Shown: positions 1 to 8,906 of the stretch, piece by piece
Layout of the letters: the number at the start of each line of letters is the position of its first letter
How positions within the stretch are numbered: position 1 is the first letter of the stretch
Origin: Bifidobacterium lemurum
GTDB taxonomy: Bacteria > Actinomycetota > Actinomycetes > Actinomycetales > Bifidobacteriaceae
Assembly (NCBI RefSeq): GCF_014898175.1
Contig: NZ_CP062948.1
Coordinates: forward strand, 1,426,001 to 1,490,000
Reading direction: 5' to 3'
DNA: 64,000 nt
The notes under the pieces: model-generated
What the model was told of the DNA's origin: nothing
Databases searched by the model: none
What the model saw: the letters and a program-made list of their open reading frames with translations, nothing else
Made by a program: the position numbers and the translations under genes

Positions 1-2181
1 TACAACCGCAAGGTCGGCGGCAAGGCGGCCGTGCTTTCCGTGGTGGGGCTTGTGGTGGTCATCGTGGTGTCCTTCTACATGCAGACGCTGTTCGCGCTGT
101 CCAGCGAATCGCTGGTCAACGCCGACCGCGCCTCGTCCATCGCCCAGACCATGTCCAACACCACCAAGCGCGCGAACAGCCTCAAGCAGGAATACAACAC
201 CCGCTATCTCAACAAGGTCAAGGTCGCGGCGTATGTGCTCGACCAGAACCCCGAGCTGGCGAACAAGTCGGATCTGACCCAGCTGGCCGACGCGCTGGGC
301 GTCGACATGATCAGCGTGTTCGACGAGGACGGCGTGCGCACCGCCTCCACCGAGCCGGACCGTTCGTTCACGCTCAGCGAGAATCCCGAGGACCAGTCCT
401 ACGCCTTCCGCCAGCTGCTGCAGGGCGTCGAATCGCTGGTGCAGGATCCGACCGAGGATGACAGCACCGGCGCGATGCGCCAGTACATCGGCGTGCCCAC
501 CTACGACGACGAGGGGCTGATCGACGGTCTGGTGCAGATCGCCGTCCACCCGCAGATGCTCGAGGAACTGCTCACCAGCGTGGAGATCGACAACGTGCTC
601 GACGGCGTGCAGGTCGGCAAGGACGGTTTCGCCTTCGCGGTGAGCAAGAGCAACGGCAGGCTGGTCTACTTCCCCGACAGCCTCGTGCAGGGCAAGAAGG
701 CCACCGCCGTCGGCATGACCGAGGCCCAGCTCAAGGGCGGCTATTCCGATTATCTGACGATCGCCGGCACGACCTACTACGCCTCGTCCGTGGAGACCTC
801 GGACTACTACCTGTACGTCACGGGCGGCGATTCCGAGCTGATGGCCGAGCGTCTGCCGCTGACGCTCGCCACCGCCGGCATCGCGCTGGTGTGCCTGCTG
901 CTGGTGTTCCTGATCCTCGCCTTCGAGCGTGACCCGAAGGCCCGTGCGAAGAAGGTCGCCGCCGGCGCCGGTGCGATCGGCGCGGCTGATGCGGCTGCCG
1001 AGCGCGCCTCCGCAGCGTCCGGATCCGAAGGCGATGCGAGCGTGCTCGACGCCCACGTGTTCGAGGTGCGGGTGCCCGGCACCGAACGCAGGATGAAAAC
1101 CCAATCCGCCGCCAGCCGCTGGCTCAACCAGTCCTTCGACTGGGACGAGAAGACCCCGGAGGGCAAGCTGGGCACGGTGATGCGCTGGTTCTTCGGCCTG
1201 TTCGTCGTGATCGTGTTCATCGGCGTGATGTTCAAGGACGAGATCTTCGGCAGCCAGTCCGTGTTCTCCTACGTGCTCGGCGGCGGCTGGAACAAGGGCC
1301 TGAACATCTTCGCCATCACGGCGGCGCTGATGTCGGCCTGCGTGATCATCACCGTGGCCGGCGTGGCGCAGGAGCTGCTGCGCATGCTCACCGGCGTGCT
1401 CGGCGCGCGCGGCGAGACCATGGTGCGTCTGCTGTGCAGCGTCATCAAGTACGGCTCCATCATCGGCATCCTGTACTACTGCATGGCCCTGCTCGGCGTG
1501 GACACCGCCACGCTGCTCGCCTCCGCCGGCCTGCTCACGCTGGCCATCGGTTTCGGCGCCCAGCAGCTGGTCTCCGACATCCTCTCCGGCCTGTTCATCA
1601 TCTTCGAAGGCGAGTTCCGCGTCGGCGACGTGATCCAGGTCGGCTCCATGGGCGGCACCGTGATCGAGATCGGCGTGCGCACCACGAAGATCGACGACGG
1701 CTCCGGCAACATCCTGGTGCTGCGCAATAGCGAGATCAGCAACGTGATGAACAAGACGAAGCTCGACTCCTACGCTTCGGTGGATGTGACGCTCGAATAC
1801 GGCGAATCGCTGCCGCGCGTCGAGAACATCCTCGAACGCGAGCTGCCGAACATCAAGAAGCGTCTGCCGGCCATCCTCGACGGCCCGTTCTACAAGGGCG
1901 TCGCCGCGCTCAACCCGGACGGCACCGCGGTGATCCGCATCGTCGCGCGCTGCGTCGAAGGCAACCGCGGCCAGTTGGAACGCGACCTGAAGCGCGAGAT
2001 GAAGCTCATCATCTCCAAGCATGGCATCCTCACGCCGTTCCAGCAGGTCGTGGTCCACGAGCCCGCGGAGGCGGCCAAGCCCTCGCTGTACGAGATGCGC
2101 GAGGCCGACCGTTTCAACGAGGAGCAGAAGGAATCCGCGAAGCTGATCGGCAATGAGGAGGACGACGACGAAAAGGAGTGA
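1..2181 (+). CDS. MscS-family mechanosensitive ion channel with extracytoplasmic sensor-like domain (5' partial)
   Basis: The frame is open from base 1, so the true start lies left of the window and at least 726 residues are visible. It begins with a membrane segment (about nt 31-90), then some 240 residues that look like an extracytoplasmic sensor domain of the Cache type, a second membrane segment near nt 860-925, a linker, and further membrane segments from about nt 1180. The C-terminal third is the MscS core: a Gly/Ala-rich pore helix (LTLAIGFGAQQLVSDIL, nt about 1530-1580) followed by the beta domain (FEGEFRVGDVIQVG). Family members open under membrane tension; the added outer domain suggests a ligand- or stress-tuned channel, which is inference. 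The very acidic C-terminus ends in EEDDDEKE. The call is firm; the substrate and trigger are unknown. Confidence 0.88.
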   Translation, partial: YNRKVGGKAAVLSVVGLVVVIVVSFYMQTLFALSSESLVNADRASSIAQTMSNTTKRANSLKQEYNTRYLNKVKVAAYVLDQNPELANKSDLTQLADALGVDMISVFDEDGVRTASTEPDRSFTLSENPEDQSYAFRQLLQGVESLVQDPTEDDSTGAMRQYIGVPTYDDEGLIDGLVQIAVHPQMLEELLTSVEIDNVLDGVQVGKDGFAFAVSKSNGRLVYFPDSLVQGKKATAVGMTEAQLKGGYSDYLTIAGTTYYASSVETSDYYLYVTGGDSELMAERLPLTLATAGIALVCLLLVFLILAFERDPKARAKKVAAGAGAIGAADAAAERASAASGSEGDASVLDAHVFEVRVPGTERRMKTQSAASRWLNQSFDWDEKTPEGKLGTVMRWFFGLFVVIVFIGVMFKDEIFGSQSVFSYVLGGGWNKGLNIFAITAALMSACVIITVAGVAQELLRMLTGVLGARGETMVRLLCSVIKYGSIIGILYYCMALLGVDTATLLASAGLLTLAIGFGAQQLVSDILSGLFIIFEGEFRVGDVIQVGSMGGTVIEIGVRTTKIDDGSGNILVLRNSEISNVMNKTKLDSYASVDVTLEYGESLPRVENILERELPNIKKRLPAILDGPFYKGVAALNPDGTAVIRIVARCVEGNRGQLERDLKREMKLIISKHGILTPFQQVVVHEPAEAAKPSLYEMREADRFNEEQKESAKLIGNEEDDDEKE

Positions 2182-2196
2182 GTGACGTCTTCTTTG

Positions 2197-2270
2197 GGTG
2201 GCCGCGCGATAAGGTCGAGCGGCCACCTGACTCCATCGGGCGACCTCAACGTTTCAGCGTGAGGTCGCCC
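2197..2270 (+). terminator. Two stacked hairpins after the MscS-like gene
   Basis: Two perfect stems follow the stop codon: GGTGGCCGC at 2197-2205 pairs with 2219-2227, and GGGCGACCTCA at 2238-2248 pairs with 2260-2270. The following sequence is GTCGTCGTCTTG, so there is no clean U-run. This is probably a weak or Rho-assisted terminator. Confidence 0.55.
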
Positions 2271-2352
2271 GTCGTCGTCTTGTTCGGCCATTGTGTTTAC
2301 ATCATTCGAACGGACCAGCCGCACCGAAACGCCCTCTCCGACAGGCCATGGA

Positions 2353-2457
2353 GAGTTTGGTGTGTCGGGCTTCCGAGCCCGGCTTGTTCAAAACGTTTGA
2401 TTTGAGAGTTTGGTGTGCGAAATCGGCCGTGTTGGGCAAATCCGACACACCAAACTC
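2353..2457. repeat. 105-bp dispersed palindromic element, copy 1
   Basis: The motif GAGTTTGGTGTG occurs at 2353-2364 and 2406-2417, and its exact inverse CACACCAAACTC at 2446-2457. The inner 52 bp (2406-2457) therefore has perfect 12-bp terminal inverted repeats. A second copy of the same total length and the same internal spacing lies in inverted orientation at 41052-41156. This copy abuts the stop codon of the downstream minus-strand epimerase gene (2459-2461). Confidence 0.8.
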
Positions 2458-2458
2458 C

Positions 2459-3700
2459 TTATCGCGCCGCCCGGGCCGCCTTTAGGGCCGGGGCGATGGA
2501 AACCGCCGGGTCGAGCAGCGGGATCAGCGTGCACTGGGTGGCGTGGTACAGGTCGGATTTGCCCGGCCAGACCGTGCCGATCACATGGTTGTCCTTATCG
2601 AGCTGATGGAACCAGGAGCCGTGCTCGTGGTCGATGAGGTATTCGTCGATATACTGCCAGAACGTGGCGTACCAATCCTTGAACACCTGCTTGCCGGTCA
2701 CGCGGGCCAGCACCGCGGCCGTGTTCACGCCCTCGGCGAGCGTCCAGTGCATGCGGTCGGTGACCACGGGCTCGCCCTCCCAATCGGTGGTGTAGGCCAG
2801 GCCGATGGTTCCGTCGCGGTTCCAGGCGTCCTCGAGCGCGCGCAGGAACAGCCGTTCGGCGGCGTCGAGGTAGCGGTCCACCTCCTTCTGCGGCTTGCCG
2901 GAGCTTAAGGCGTACTGGGTGATGAGACGCGCCCATTCGATGCCGTGGCCCGGAGTCGCGCCATACGGCTTGAACTGGTCGTCGGGCTTGTCCTGATTGC
3001 ATTCGAGGTCCGGCGACCAGTCGGCGTGGAAGTGCTCGGGGATGCGCCAGTCGTTATGCGAGGCCCAGTCGATGACGTGGTCGGCGATGCGTCCGGCCCG
3101 CGTGCGGTAGGTTTCGTCGCCGGTGACGTCGGCGACCGCGAGGAAGGCTTCGACGGTGTGCATATTGGCGTTGACGCCGCGGTACGGGTCGAGCTCGGTG
3201 AAGGCGGTGTCCCAGGTGTCGACCGCGAGTCCCGTCTCCTCGTCCCAGAAACGCCGGTCGAAGGTCGCCAGCGCCTCGTTGAGCAGTTCGCGCGCGCCGG
3301 GGCGGCCGATCAACGTGGCCGACGTGGCGGCCAGGATCACGAAGGCGTGCGTGTAGCAGATCTTGCCTTCGGCGGGAACGCCCTCGATGGAGACCTCCGG
3401 ATACCATCCGCCGTTGGCGTCGTCGTGGAGCTGGCCGCGCAGGCCGTCAAGCGCGCGGTCCACCAGTTCCTCCGCGCCGTCCATGCCGTTGAGCGCGCCC
3501 AAAGTGTAGACGTGGGCCATGCGGCAGGTGATCCAGGTCTGGATGCCGTGGCTCGGGTCGGGGTCGCCCAGATCGTCCAGCCAGCAGGAGCCGCCGTTGG
3601 GGGCGGGGAAGTTGCGGCCGAAGGCCAGCAGTTCGGCGGTTTCGCGCTCGAGCAGCGCCTTGTTGGCGGCGGTGCCGTATTCGTATGATTCGTTGGTCAT
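2459..3700 (-). CDS. AGE-family (N-acylglucosamine 2-epimerase-like) sugar isomerase/epimerase
   Basis: The product is 413 residues, the usual size for a cytoplasmic alpha/alpha-barrel AGE-family enzyme. The start is ATG at 3700, preceded by GAAGGAG; a longer open frame reaching 3754 has no ribosome site. Family hallmarks are visible, including GHGIEWARL, with the His and Glu-Trp of the active-site barrel, and C-terminal WFHQLD and YHATQ segments that supply further His residues. AGE members epimerise or isomerise GlcNAc/ManNAc, mannose/fructose/glucose, or the reducing end of cellobiose and mannobiose; sequence reading alone does not separate these. It is divergent from nothing but lies head-to-tail downstream of the ROK regulator, with a probable -10 (TACAAT, reverse of 3755-3760) and a ROK-type inverted repeat in front of it. 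ROK control suggests a role in amino-sugar or glycan catabolism. Confidence 0.85.
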   Translation of the reverse strand: MTNESYEYGTAANKALLERETAELLAFGRNFPAPNGGSCWLDDLGDPDPSHGIQTWITCRMAHVYTLGALNGMDGAEELVDRALDGLRGQLHDDANGGWYPEVSIEGVPAEGKICYTHAFVILAATSATLIGRPGARELLNEALATFDRRFWDEETGLAVDTWDTAFTELDPYRGVNANMHTVEAFLAVADVTGDETYRTRAGRIADHVIDWASHNDWRIPEHFHADWSPDLECNQDKPDDQFKPYGATPGHGIEWARLITQYALSSGKPQKEVDRYLDAAERLFLRALEDAWNRDGTIGLAYTTDWEGEPVVTDRMHWTLAEGVNTAAVLARVTGKQVFKDWYATFWQYIDEYLIDHEHGSWFHQLDKDNHVIGTVWPGKSDLYHATQCTLIPLLDPAVSIAPALKAARAAR

Positions 3701-3754
3701 GATGGCGGTGGTCTCCTTCGACGTGGTGTATGGCCGACTTCGGTGAACGACCAT

Positions 3755-3791
3755 ATTGTATAAGAGTTGTTTATATATTAGCAGCTCTTAT
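3755..3791 (-). promoter_or_regulatory. Probable -10 and ROK-type operator before the epimerase gene
   Basis: An imperfect inverted repeat has arms ATAAGAGTTGTT (3760-3771) and AGCAGCTCTTAT (3780-3791) around an 8-bp AT-rich centre, with 10 of 12 positions matching. Next to it, reading on the minus strand, is TACAAT (3760-3755), a good -10 about 55 bp before the epimerase ATG. The adjacent ROK repressor is the natural candidate to bind here. Confidence 0.5.
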
Positions 3792-3837
3792 GAATAACGT
3801 CGCGGCATGTCGAAGAGACGATCCGCTTTCACGTATT

Positions 3838-5064
3838 TCAGCGCGGCAGCATCGCGGTGGGATTGCCGAGCGCGTGCTCGATGGCCAGCGCGACCGCGCC
3901 GCTAAGCACCTCGTCACCTCCCATGGTGTTGAGAGTCAGCCGCACCCGGGCCCGCAACGCCGGTGCCACGCGCTCGTCCACCACGGCCTTAGCGGCGGCC
4001 AGCAACGGTTCGCCGGCCTCCGCCATCAAATCACCCAACACGATGATCTCGGGATCGTAGGCGTTGATCACCGTGACGCAGCCATATCCCACATAGCGCC
4101 CCAACTCGCGCACATGGTCGAGCGCGTCCGCGTTCCCCGCGGCGGCCAGCGCGAACAGCGCGCGGCATGCCTCGATGGGGGAGAGCCGCTCCGCATCCTC
4201 CACCAGCGCCGGCGTGCTCGCGATCAGACGCTCGCGCACCGCCTCCGCCGAGCAGTACCGCTCCAGGCAGCCATGATTGCCGCATTTGCAGACCGGGCCG
4301 TTGATATCGATGGAGATATGGCCGATCTCGCCGGCGCCGCCATGGGCTCCGACCAGCAATTGCCCTTGGTCGATCACACCCAGACCCGTTCCCTCGCCGA
4401 GCAGCAGATAGGCGAGGGAATCGGCCATGCGGCATTGCGGATTGAGCAGTTGCTGGGCCAGCGCGCCGGCGCCGGCGTCGTGCGCGAGCACAACCGGCAC
4501 CGCGAACGCGTCGACGAAGGCTTCGCGGAAGTTCACCGACTCCCAGTCGTTGGTCTGCGTGACCACCGCGATACGGCCGTCCTGCGGGAGATACGGGCCG
4601 GGAATGGTGATGCCGACGGCGACGATGGCATGGTCGGCCTCCAATCGCCCCCGGATCCAATCCTGGGCGCGGGCGACCACATCCTTGGCATGCTCACCCG
4701 TGCCGATGGACAGTTCGGCGCGCGAACCGGCCCCGTCGAGCGGATTGCCTTCAAGCGTGAACACGCCGGCCGTGATGGTGCTGCGTTCGAAGGTCACGCC
4801 GATCACGCGCAGGCCGGTGCCGTTAAGCGCGATGCCGATGGAGCGGCGGCCGGCGCGTCCGGGCATGTCGCCCACCTCGGTGATCGCGCCGAGGGCGATG
4901 AGGTCGCCGGTGATTTTGGTGATGGCGGTGGGGGTGAGCCCCGTCTCACGGGCGATATCCGCGCGCGAGCACACGCCGCGCCGGTAGAGGGCGCGCACCA
5001 CACGTGAACGGTTGTATTCCGTCAGTGCGGAGAGGTTGCCGATGATGGGGTGCGGCTGGCTCAT
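3838..5064 (-). CDS. ROK-family transcriptional regulator (NagC/XylR type)
   Basis: The 408-residue product has an N-terminal winged helix-turn-helix (SRADIARETGLTPTAITKIT, about residues 33-52) followed by a ROK sugar-kinase-like domain. The ROK zinc signature is present as CKCGNHGCLERYC. The start ATG at 5064 is chosen because it begins the conserved HTH region and has GAAGGAA upstream; the open frame runs on to 5310 but that part is Arg-rich and unlike a protein. Such regulators bind a sugar or sugar phosphate and repress nearby transport and catabolic genes. The gene is transcribed toward the AGE-family epimerase, and the inverted repeat at 3760-3791 lies between the two. Its effector is unknown. 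Confidence 0.88.
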   Translation of the reverse strand: MSQPHPIIGNLSALTEYNRSRVVRALYRRGVCSRADIARETGLTPTAITKITGDLIALGAITEVGDMPGRAGRRSIGIALNGTGLRVIGVTFERSTITAGVFTLEGNPLDGAGSRAELSIGTGEHAKDVVARAQDWIRGRLEADHAIVAVGITIPGPYLPQDGRIAVVTQTNDWESVNFREAFVDAFAVPVVLAHDAGAGALAQQLLNPQCRMADSLAYLLLGEGTGLGVIDQGQLLVGAHGGAGEIGHISIDINGPVCKCGNHGCLERYCSAEAVRERLIASTPALVEDAERLSPIEACRALFALAAAGNADALDHVRELGRYVGYGCVTVINAYDPEIIVLGDLMAEAGEPLLAAAKAVVDERVAPALRARVRLTLNTMGGDEVLSGAVALAIEHALGNPTAMLPR

Positions 5065-5239
5065 GGTTCTCGCGATTCCTTCGTGCGGGTGGACTGCTCC
5101 CATACTAATGCGTCGGGGACGCCGCGTCGGGCTACGCGGGAAGCGACGGCGTTCGCGGCGATATTCGCGTGGGGCTGCGTTTTTCGCGGTGCCTTCTGGG
5201 GTACAGTAGAAACCACGCAACAACCAAAGGAGGCGTATC

Positions 5240-5491
5240 ATGGCTGATTTCGATTTGGGCGATGGCCTGCGCAAGGTGTTTCTCGCGGGCGTCGGCGCCC
5301 TGGCGACCACCTACGAGAAGGGCACGGAAATCGTCAACGAACTGGTGGAGAAGGGCGAGCTCACCGTTGAGCAGGGCAAGGCTCTGAACACCGAACTCAA
5401 GCGCAAGGTGACCGAGGCGGTGGACGACGCCAAGAAGTCCGCGGCCGAAGCCAGCGACAAGCCCGCCGAAGAGCAGGGCGACGCCGAGTGA
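5240..5491 (+). CDS. Small phasin-like coiled-coil protein
   Basis: This 83-residue protein begins MADFDLGDGLRKVFLAGVGA and continues with an amphipathic, Lys/Glu-rich helical stretch, ending in a disordered acidic tail (PAEEQGDAE). The pattern (a GVGALA-type hydrophobic helix, then TYEKG, ELVEKGELT and a coiled coil) resembles the short phasin/PhaF-like proteins that often precede ABC1 kinase genes in Gram-positive bacteria. AAAGGAGG lies 8 bp before the ATG and TACAGT at 5200 is a plausible -10. Its stop overlaps the GTG start of the next gene by 4 bp, so the two are translationally coupled. It probably works with the kinase at the membrane, which is inference from context. Confidence 0.75.
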   Translation: MADFDLGDGLRKVFLAGVGALATTYEKGTEIVNELVEKGELTVEQGKALNTELKRKVTEAVDDAKKSAAEASDKPAEEQGDAE

Positions 5492-7248
5492 CCTCTGGGA
5501 CCACGGAACCGTCGTCGACCCCGCTGCACAGCAGGGTCGACGCGGTTCTCAATCCTTCCGCGACGCAGGCGGGTTCCGAATCCCCCCTTCCCGCGGATGA
5601 GACCATCGGTCTGTTCACCGGTCGCAAGGACACGTTCTCCGAGCGGTACCATCTGACCCGGCGCGGCAAACTCAAGCGTCTGGCGCAGATCACGCGCATC
5701 GTCGAGCAGTTCGACATCCTGCATGGTCTGACGCCGGTGAAGATGCGTCTGATGTTCGAGGCGTTGGGCCCCACCTTCGTCAAGGTCGGGCAGATCCTGT
5801 CGATGCGCTCCGAGATGCTGCCGCAAAGCTTCTGCGACGAACTGGCGAAGCTGCGCGCCGACGCCGACCCCATGCCGTACGCCACGGTGCTGGAGGTGCT
5901 CGCCACCGAATACGGCCGCCCCGTCGAGGAGATCTTCTCCAACATCGACGCCAAGCCGTTGGGCTCCGCGTCGCTCGCGCAGGTGCACCGCGCCACGCTG
6001 ACCACCGGCGAGGACGTGGCGGTGAAGGTGCAGCGCCCCGGCGTGCGCGAGACCATGGCGCAGGACGTCTCCATCATGCGTTCGATCGCCAAAACCGCCA
6101 CCAAAGTGGTGCGTTCGGCGCAGATCGTCGACCTCAAAGGCGTGGTCGAGGAGCTGTGGGAGACGTTCCAGTCGGAGACCGACTTTCTGGTGGAGGCCCG
6201 CAACCTCGCCGAATTCAAACGTTTTTCGGAGCGGTTCCGCTATATGGACTGCCCCAAGCCCTACACCGACCTGTGCACGCAGCATGTGGTGGTGATGGAC
6301 TACGTCGACGGCATCTCCGTCTCGCATCCGGGCGAACTGATCGAGGCCGGGTACGACCTGAAGGAGATCGGCACCAAACTCGTCGACAACTACGCCACGC
6401 AGATCCTCGACGACGGCTTTTTCCACGCGGACCCGCATCCGGGCAACATCATCATCCGCGACGGGCGGATCGTGCTCATCGACTTGGGTATGACCGGCCG
6501 TCTCGACCAGCGCACCCGTTCGGTGCTCAAGGAGATGATCTTCGCGGTCGCCAAGCAGGATTCGCCCGCTCTGGCCGACGGTCTGCTGCGGTTCGCGGGC
6601 ACCGAGGCCGATCCGGCGGATTATCCGGCGCTGCTCGCCGACCTCGATGTGATCGTCACGGAGTTCGGCACCGTGGATCTGGCAGAACTCGACATCGCGG
6701 CCTTCCTCACCTCGCTCACCCAGCTGGCCTCGCGCCACGGCATCGAGGTGCCGAGCACGGTGACCACGGTCGGCCGCGCGCTCGTCACCCTGGAAGGGTT
6801 GCTGGACGAGTTCATTCCCGATGTGAATATGATCGAGATCATCTCCGACCATATCGCCACGTCGAAGTCCATGAAAGAGGCCGTGCAGGATGAGCTGAAG
6901 TCGCTCGGCGTCGAAGGGCACCAGGCCCTGCATGGCACGCTGGCCACGCTCGCCGAGCTCAAAGTGGCCTCGCGCATGCTCACCCGCGGTCAGCTGCGCG
7001 TCAATATGGAGCTGGTGGGCGCCGAGGAGCCGATGCGCAAGCTCAGCGATATGGTCAACCGCATCACCATGGCTCTGATCGTGGTCGGTCTGTTCGTCGG
7101 TTCGTCGATCGTGTACTACGCCGGTATGAAGCCGATCATCTTCGGCATCCCCGTCGTGGGCTTCATGGGCTACGTCGTCGCGTTCGTGCTGTCCGTGTGG
7201 ATCGTGTTCGACATCAACTTCAAAGGCCGCAAGCCCAAACGCCGCTAG
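5488..7248 (+). CDS. ABC1/UbiB-family atypical protein kinase-like membrane protein
   Basis: The product is 586 residues and starts at GTG 5488, overlapping the stop of the phasin-like gene (GTGA). Family motifs are clear: the KxGQ motif as FVKVGQILSMRSE, the Ala-rich nucleotide loop as PLGSASLAQVHRA, the ATP lysine in DVAVKVQRPGV, the catalytic-type FHADPHPGNI and the metal-binding IDLGMTGR. Two C-terminal membrane helices (ALIVVGLFVGSSIVYYAG and GYVVAFVLSVWIVF) anchor it. UbiB/ABC1 proteins support quinone or isoprenoid-lipid metabolism and have ATPase activity. Bifidobacteria are not known for respiratory quinones, so a role in other membrane lipids is more likely here; that last point is inference. 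Confidence 0.87.
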   Translation: MTSGTTEPSSTPLHSRVDAVLNPSATQAGSESPLPADETIGLFTGRKDTFSERYHLTRRGKLKRLAQITRIVEQFDILHGLTPVKMRLMFEALGPTFVKVGQILSMRSEMLPQSFCDELAKLRADADPMPYATVLEVLATEYGRPVEEIFSNIDAKPLGSASLAQVHRATLTTGEDVAVKVQRPGVRETMAQDVSIMRSIAKTATKVVRSAQIVDLKGVVEELWETFQSETDFLVEARNLAEFKRFSERFRYMDCPKPYTDLCTQHVVVMDYVDGISVSHPGELIEAGYDLKEIGTKLVDNYATQILDDGFFHADPHPGNIIIRDGRIVLIDLGMTGRLDQRTRSVLKEMIFAVAKQDSPALADGLLRFAGTEADPADYPALLADLDVIVTEFGTVDLAELDIAAFLTSLTQLASRHGIEVPSTVTTVGRALVTLEGLLDEFIPDVNMIEIISDHIATSKSMKEAVQDELKSLGVEGHQALHGTLATLAELKVASRMLTRGQLRVNMELVGAEEPMRKLSDMVNRITMALIVVGLFVGSSIVYYAGMKPIIFGIPVVGFMGYVVAFVLSVWIVFDINFKGRKPKRR

Positions 7249-7275
7249 CTGCGGGCTCTCCTGCGCCCTCTCCCC

Positions 7276-7349
7276 GTCATCCTGAGCGGGGTGTGTCTTC
7301 CTCCCTCATGTCATCCTGAGCGGAGGCGTGGCCGGAGTCGAAGGATCCC
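7276..7349. repeat. TCATCCTGAGCG-type dispersed repeat, two partial copies
   Basis: GTCATCCTGAGCGG occurs at 7276-7289. A fuller copy at 7310-7349 carries the GGAGTCGAAGGATCC tail. The same repeat occurs near 11836, 34944, 39401 and 51034 in this window. Confidence 0.75.
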
Positions 7350-7373
7350 ATCTCCTTCATCATCACCAATACT

Positions 7374-7459
7374 CATTCGAAAAACCCAGTCTGATTCATT
7401 CGAAAAATCTAGTGTGAACCATTCGAAAAATCGAGTGTGATTCATTCGAAAAATCTAGT
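7374..7459. repeat. Four 23-bp iterons (CATTCGAAAAATCTAGTGTG type) in front of a DUF4143-type ATPase gene
   Basis: Units start at 7374, 7397, 7420 and 7443, giving an exact 23-bp period. Each begins CATTCGAAAAA and carries a TTCGAA palindrome; the second and fourth units match best. The last unit runs directly into TATTGT (7459-7464), a possible -10, and the gene's ribosome site lies 30 bp further on. The position suggests that a DNA-binding protein, possibly the ATPase itself, acts on the promoter here. Confidence 0.85.
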
Positions 7460-7508
7460 ATTGTAGGTTTGGATATGCTGGTGCGACCCGGTGGAGAAGG
7501 TGGCTGCA

Positions 7509-8816
7509 ATGTCTGACAATGGCTATATTCCGCGTATTGTCGATGCCGTAATCGACGACTATCTTGCCGTGTTTCCGGCAGTGAGCATTGAAGGACCGAA
7601 GTGGTGCGGAAAGACCACCACTGCGACACAGCACTCGAAGTCGAAATACAGTCTCGCCGATCCCGAAGGCAACTTCCGCAATCGCACGTTGGCGCGGATG
7701 GAACCCGCGTTGGCCTTGGAGGGCGAGACGCCGCGCCTTATCGACGAATGGCAGGAGGTGCCGGGATTGTGGGACGCCGTTCGGTTCGCCTGCGATCAAG
7801 ATACGGCTCGTGGCCGGTTCATCCTGACGGGGTCGTCCACGCCGCGAAAGTCCGACCGGCCCATGCACAGCGGCGCGGGACGTATCGCCCGGGTGCATAT
7901 GTCTTCGATGACGTTGCTTGAGCAAGGCGTCTCATCGGGCAAGGTATCTTTGCAGGGACTGTTCGCCGGTGAATCGTATGCGGCGGTCTCGTCGCTGAGT
8001 GTGGACCAGATCGCGTTGTTGGTCGTTCGGGGAGGGTGGCCCGCCGCGTTGGGCCTTGACGCGCGGCATGCTTCGATGACCGCGCGCAGTTATTTGGATG
8101 CCATCGCGGATGACGACATCTCCGAAGTGGACAATGTCGACAGGGACCCGGTCCGCGTTCGCAGGCTGCTGGCGTCGCTGGGCCGCAATGAGGCCACGCT
8201 TGCCAGTAAAAGCACTTTGGCCAAAGACACGGCGGAATATGATGTCGATGACCCTGAGGGCAAGGGGAAGAAGCGCCCCGTCATGCTGTCCGATACCACG
8301 TTGGGTGAGTATCTTGGCGCGTTGGAACGCATGCGCTTCGTTGAGGATATTCCCGCATGGCATCCGGCGTTGCGTTCGCCTGTGCGTATCCGATCCGCGA
8401 GGAAACGGCACTTGGCCGACCCCTCATTGGCGGCCGCCGCCATTGGCGCCACACCGGAATCGTTGCGCATGGATCCGAAGACCTTGGGATTTCTGTTCGA
8501 GTCGTTGGTGACCCATGATTTGAAGGTATACGCGCAGGTGTTGGATGCCGAGGTCATGCATTACCGGGATGATTCGAATCTTGAGGTCGACCTTATCGTG
8601 GAGACGCGCGATGGCGCATGGGGCGCGTTCGAAGTCAAACTCGGTGACGCGCAGATTGATGAGGGCGCCGAGAATGTCAACCGTTTGGAGCGCAAGATGG
8701 TTGAACGCGGGCAGCGCCCTGCCTCGGTGAAGGCGGTGATCGTCGGAACCGGCGCCATAGCGCACCGGCGTGAGGACGGCGTGCAGGTTATTCCGCTGGA
8801 TACCTTGGGTGTATGA
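7509..8816 (+). CDS. AAA-type ATPase of the DUF4143 group, orphan
   Basis: The product is about 435 residues if started at ATG 7509, which has GGAGAAGG 8 bp upstream; an in-frame GTG at 7491 lacks a site. A P-loop lies close to the N-terminus (GPKWCGKTT) with the Walker B/sensor region LIDEWQEV about 45 residues on. The C-terminal DUF4143 part contains EVDLIVE followed by GAFEVKL, which fits the D-x(n)-E-x-K pattern of PD-(D/E)XK nuclease folds. Proteins of this kind are widespread, patchily distributed and of unproved function, and are often discussed with toxin-antitoxin and mobile genes. No partner gene is adjacent. The lower-GC flank and the private iterons upstream suggest horizontal gain. 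A second, distantly related member lies at 47287. Confidence 0.85.
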   Translation: MSDNGYIPRIVDAVIDDYLAVFPAVSIEGPKWCGKTTTATQHSKSKYSLADPEGNFRNRTLARMEPALALEGETPRLIDEWQEVPGLWDAVRFACDQDTARGRFILTGSSTPRKSDRPMHSGAGRIARVHMSSMTLLEQGVSSGKVSLQGLFAGESYAAVSSLSVDQIALLVVRGGWPAALGLDARHASMTARSYLDAIADDDISEVDNVDRDPVRVRRLLASLGRNEATLASKSTLAKDTAEYDVDDPEGKGKKRPVMLSDTTLGEYLGALERMRFVEDIPAWHPALRSPVRIRSARKRHLADPSLAAAAIGATPESLRMDPKTLGFLFESLVTHDLKVYAQVLDAEVMHYRDDSNLEVDLIVETRDGAWGAFEVKLGDAQIDEGAENVNRLERKMVERGQRPASVKAVIVGTGAIAHRREDGVQVIPLDTLGV

Positions 8817-8906
8817 CCGGCGGCGCGCGGATTCCTTTCCCGTCGCCCATGTGTGGTGCATCCCCTCCTTCACCTGAGTGGGCTTCGCACGGGGCGGAAG
8901 GGATGG

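Noticed and set aside
5065..5310. Longer start for the ROK regulator
   Set aside because: The added segment is Arg/Pro-rich, and the conserved HTH begins right after ATG 5064 with a ribosome site.
5311..6933. A 540-codon minus-strand frame opposite the ABC1 kinase gene
   Set aside because: Composition (His, Arg, Gly, Val) is that of a GC shadow and the plus strand has full family motifs.
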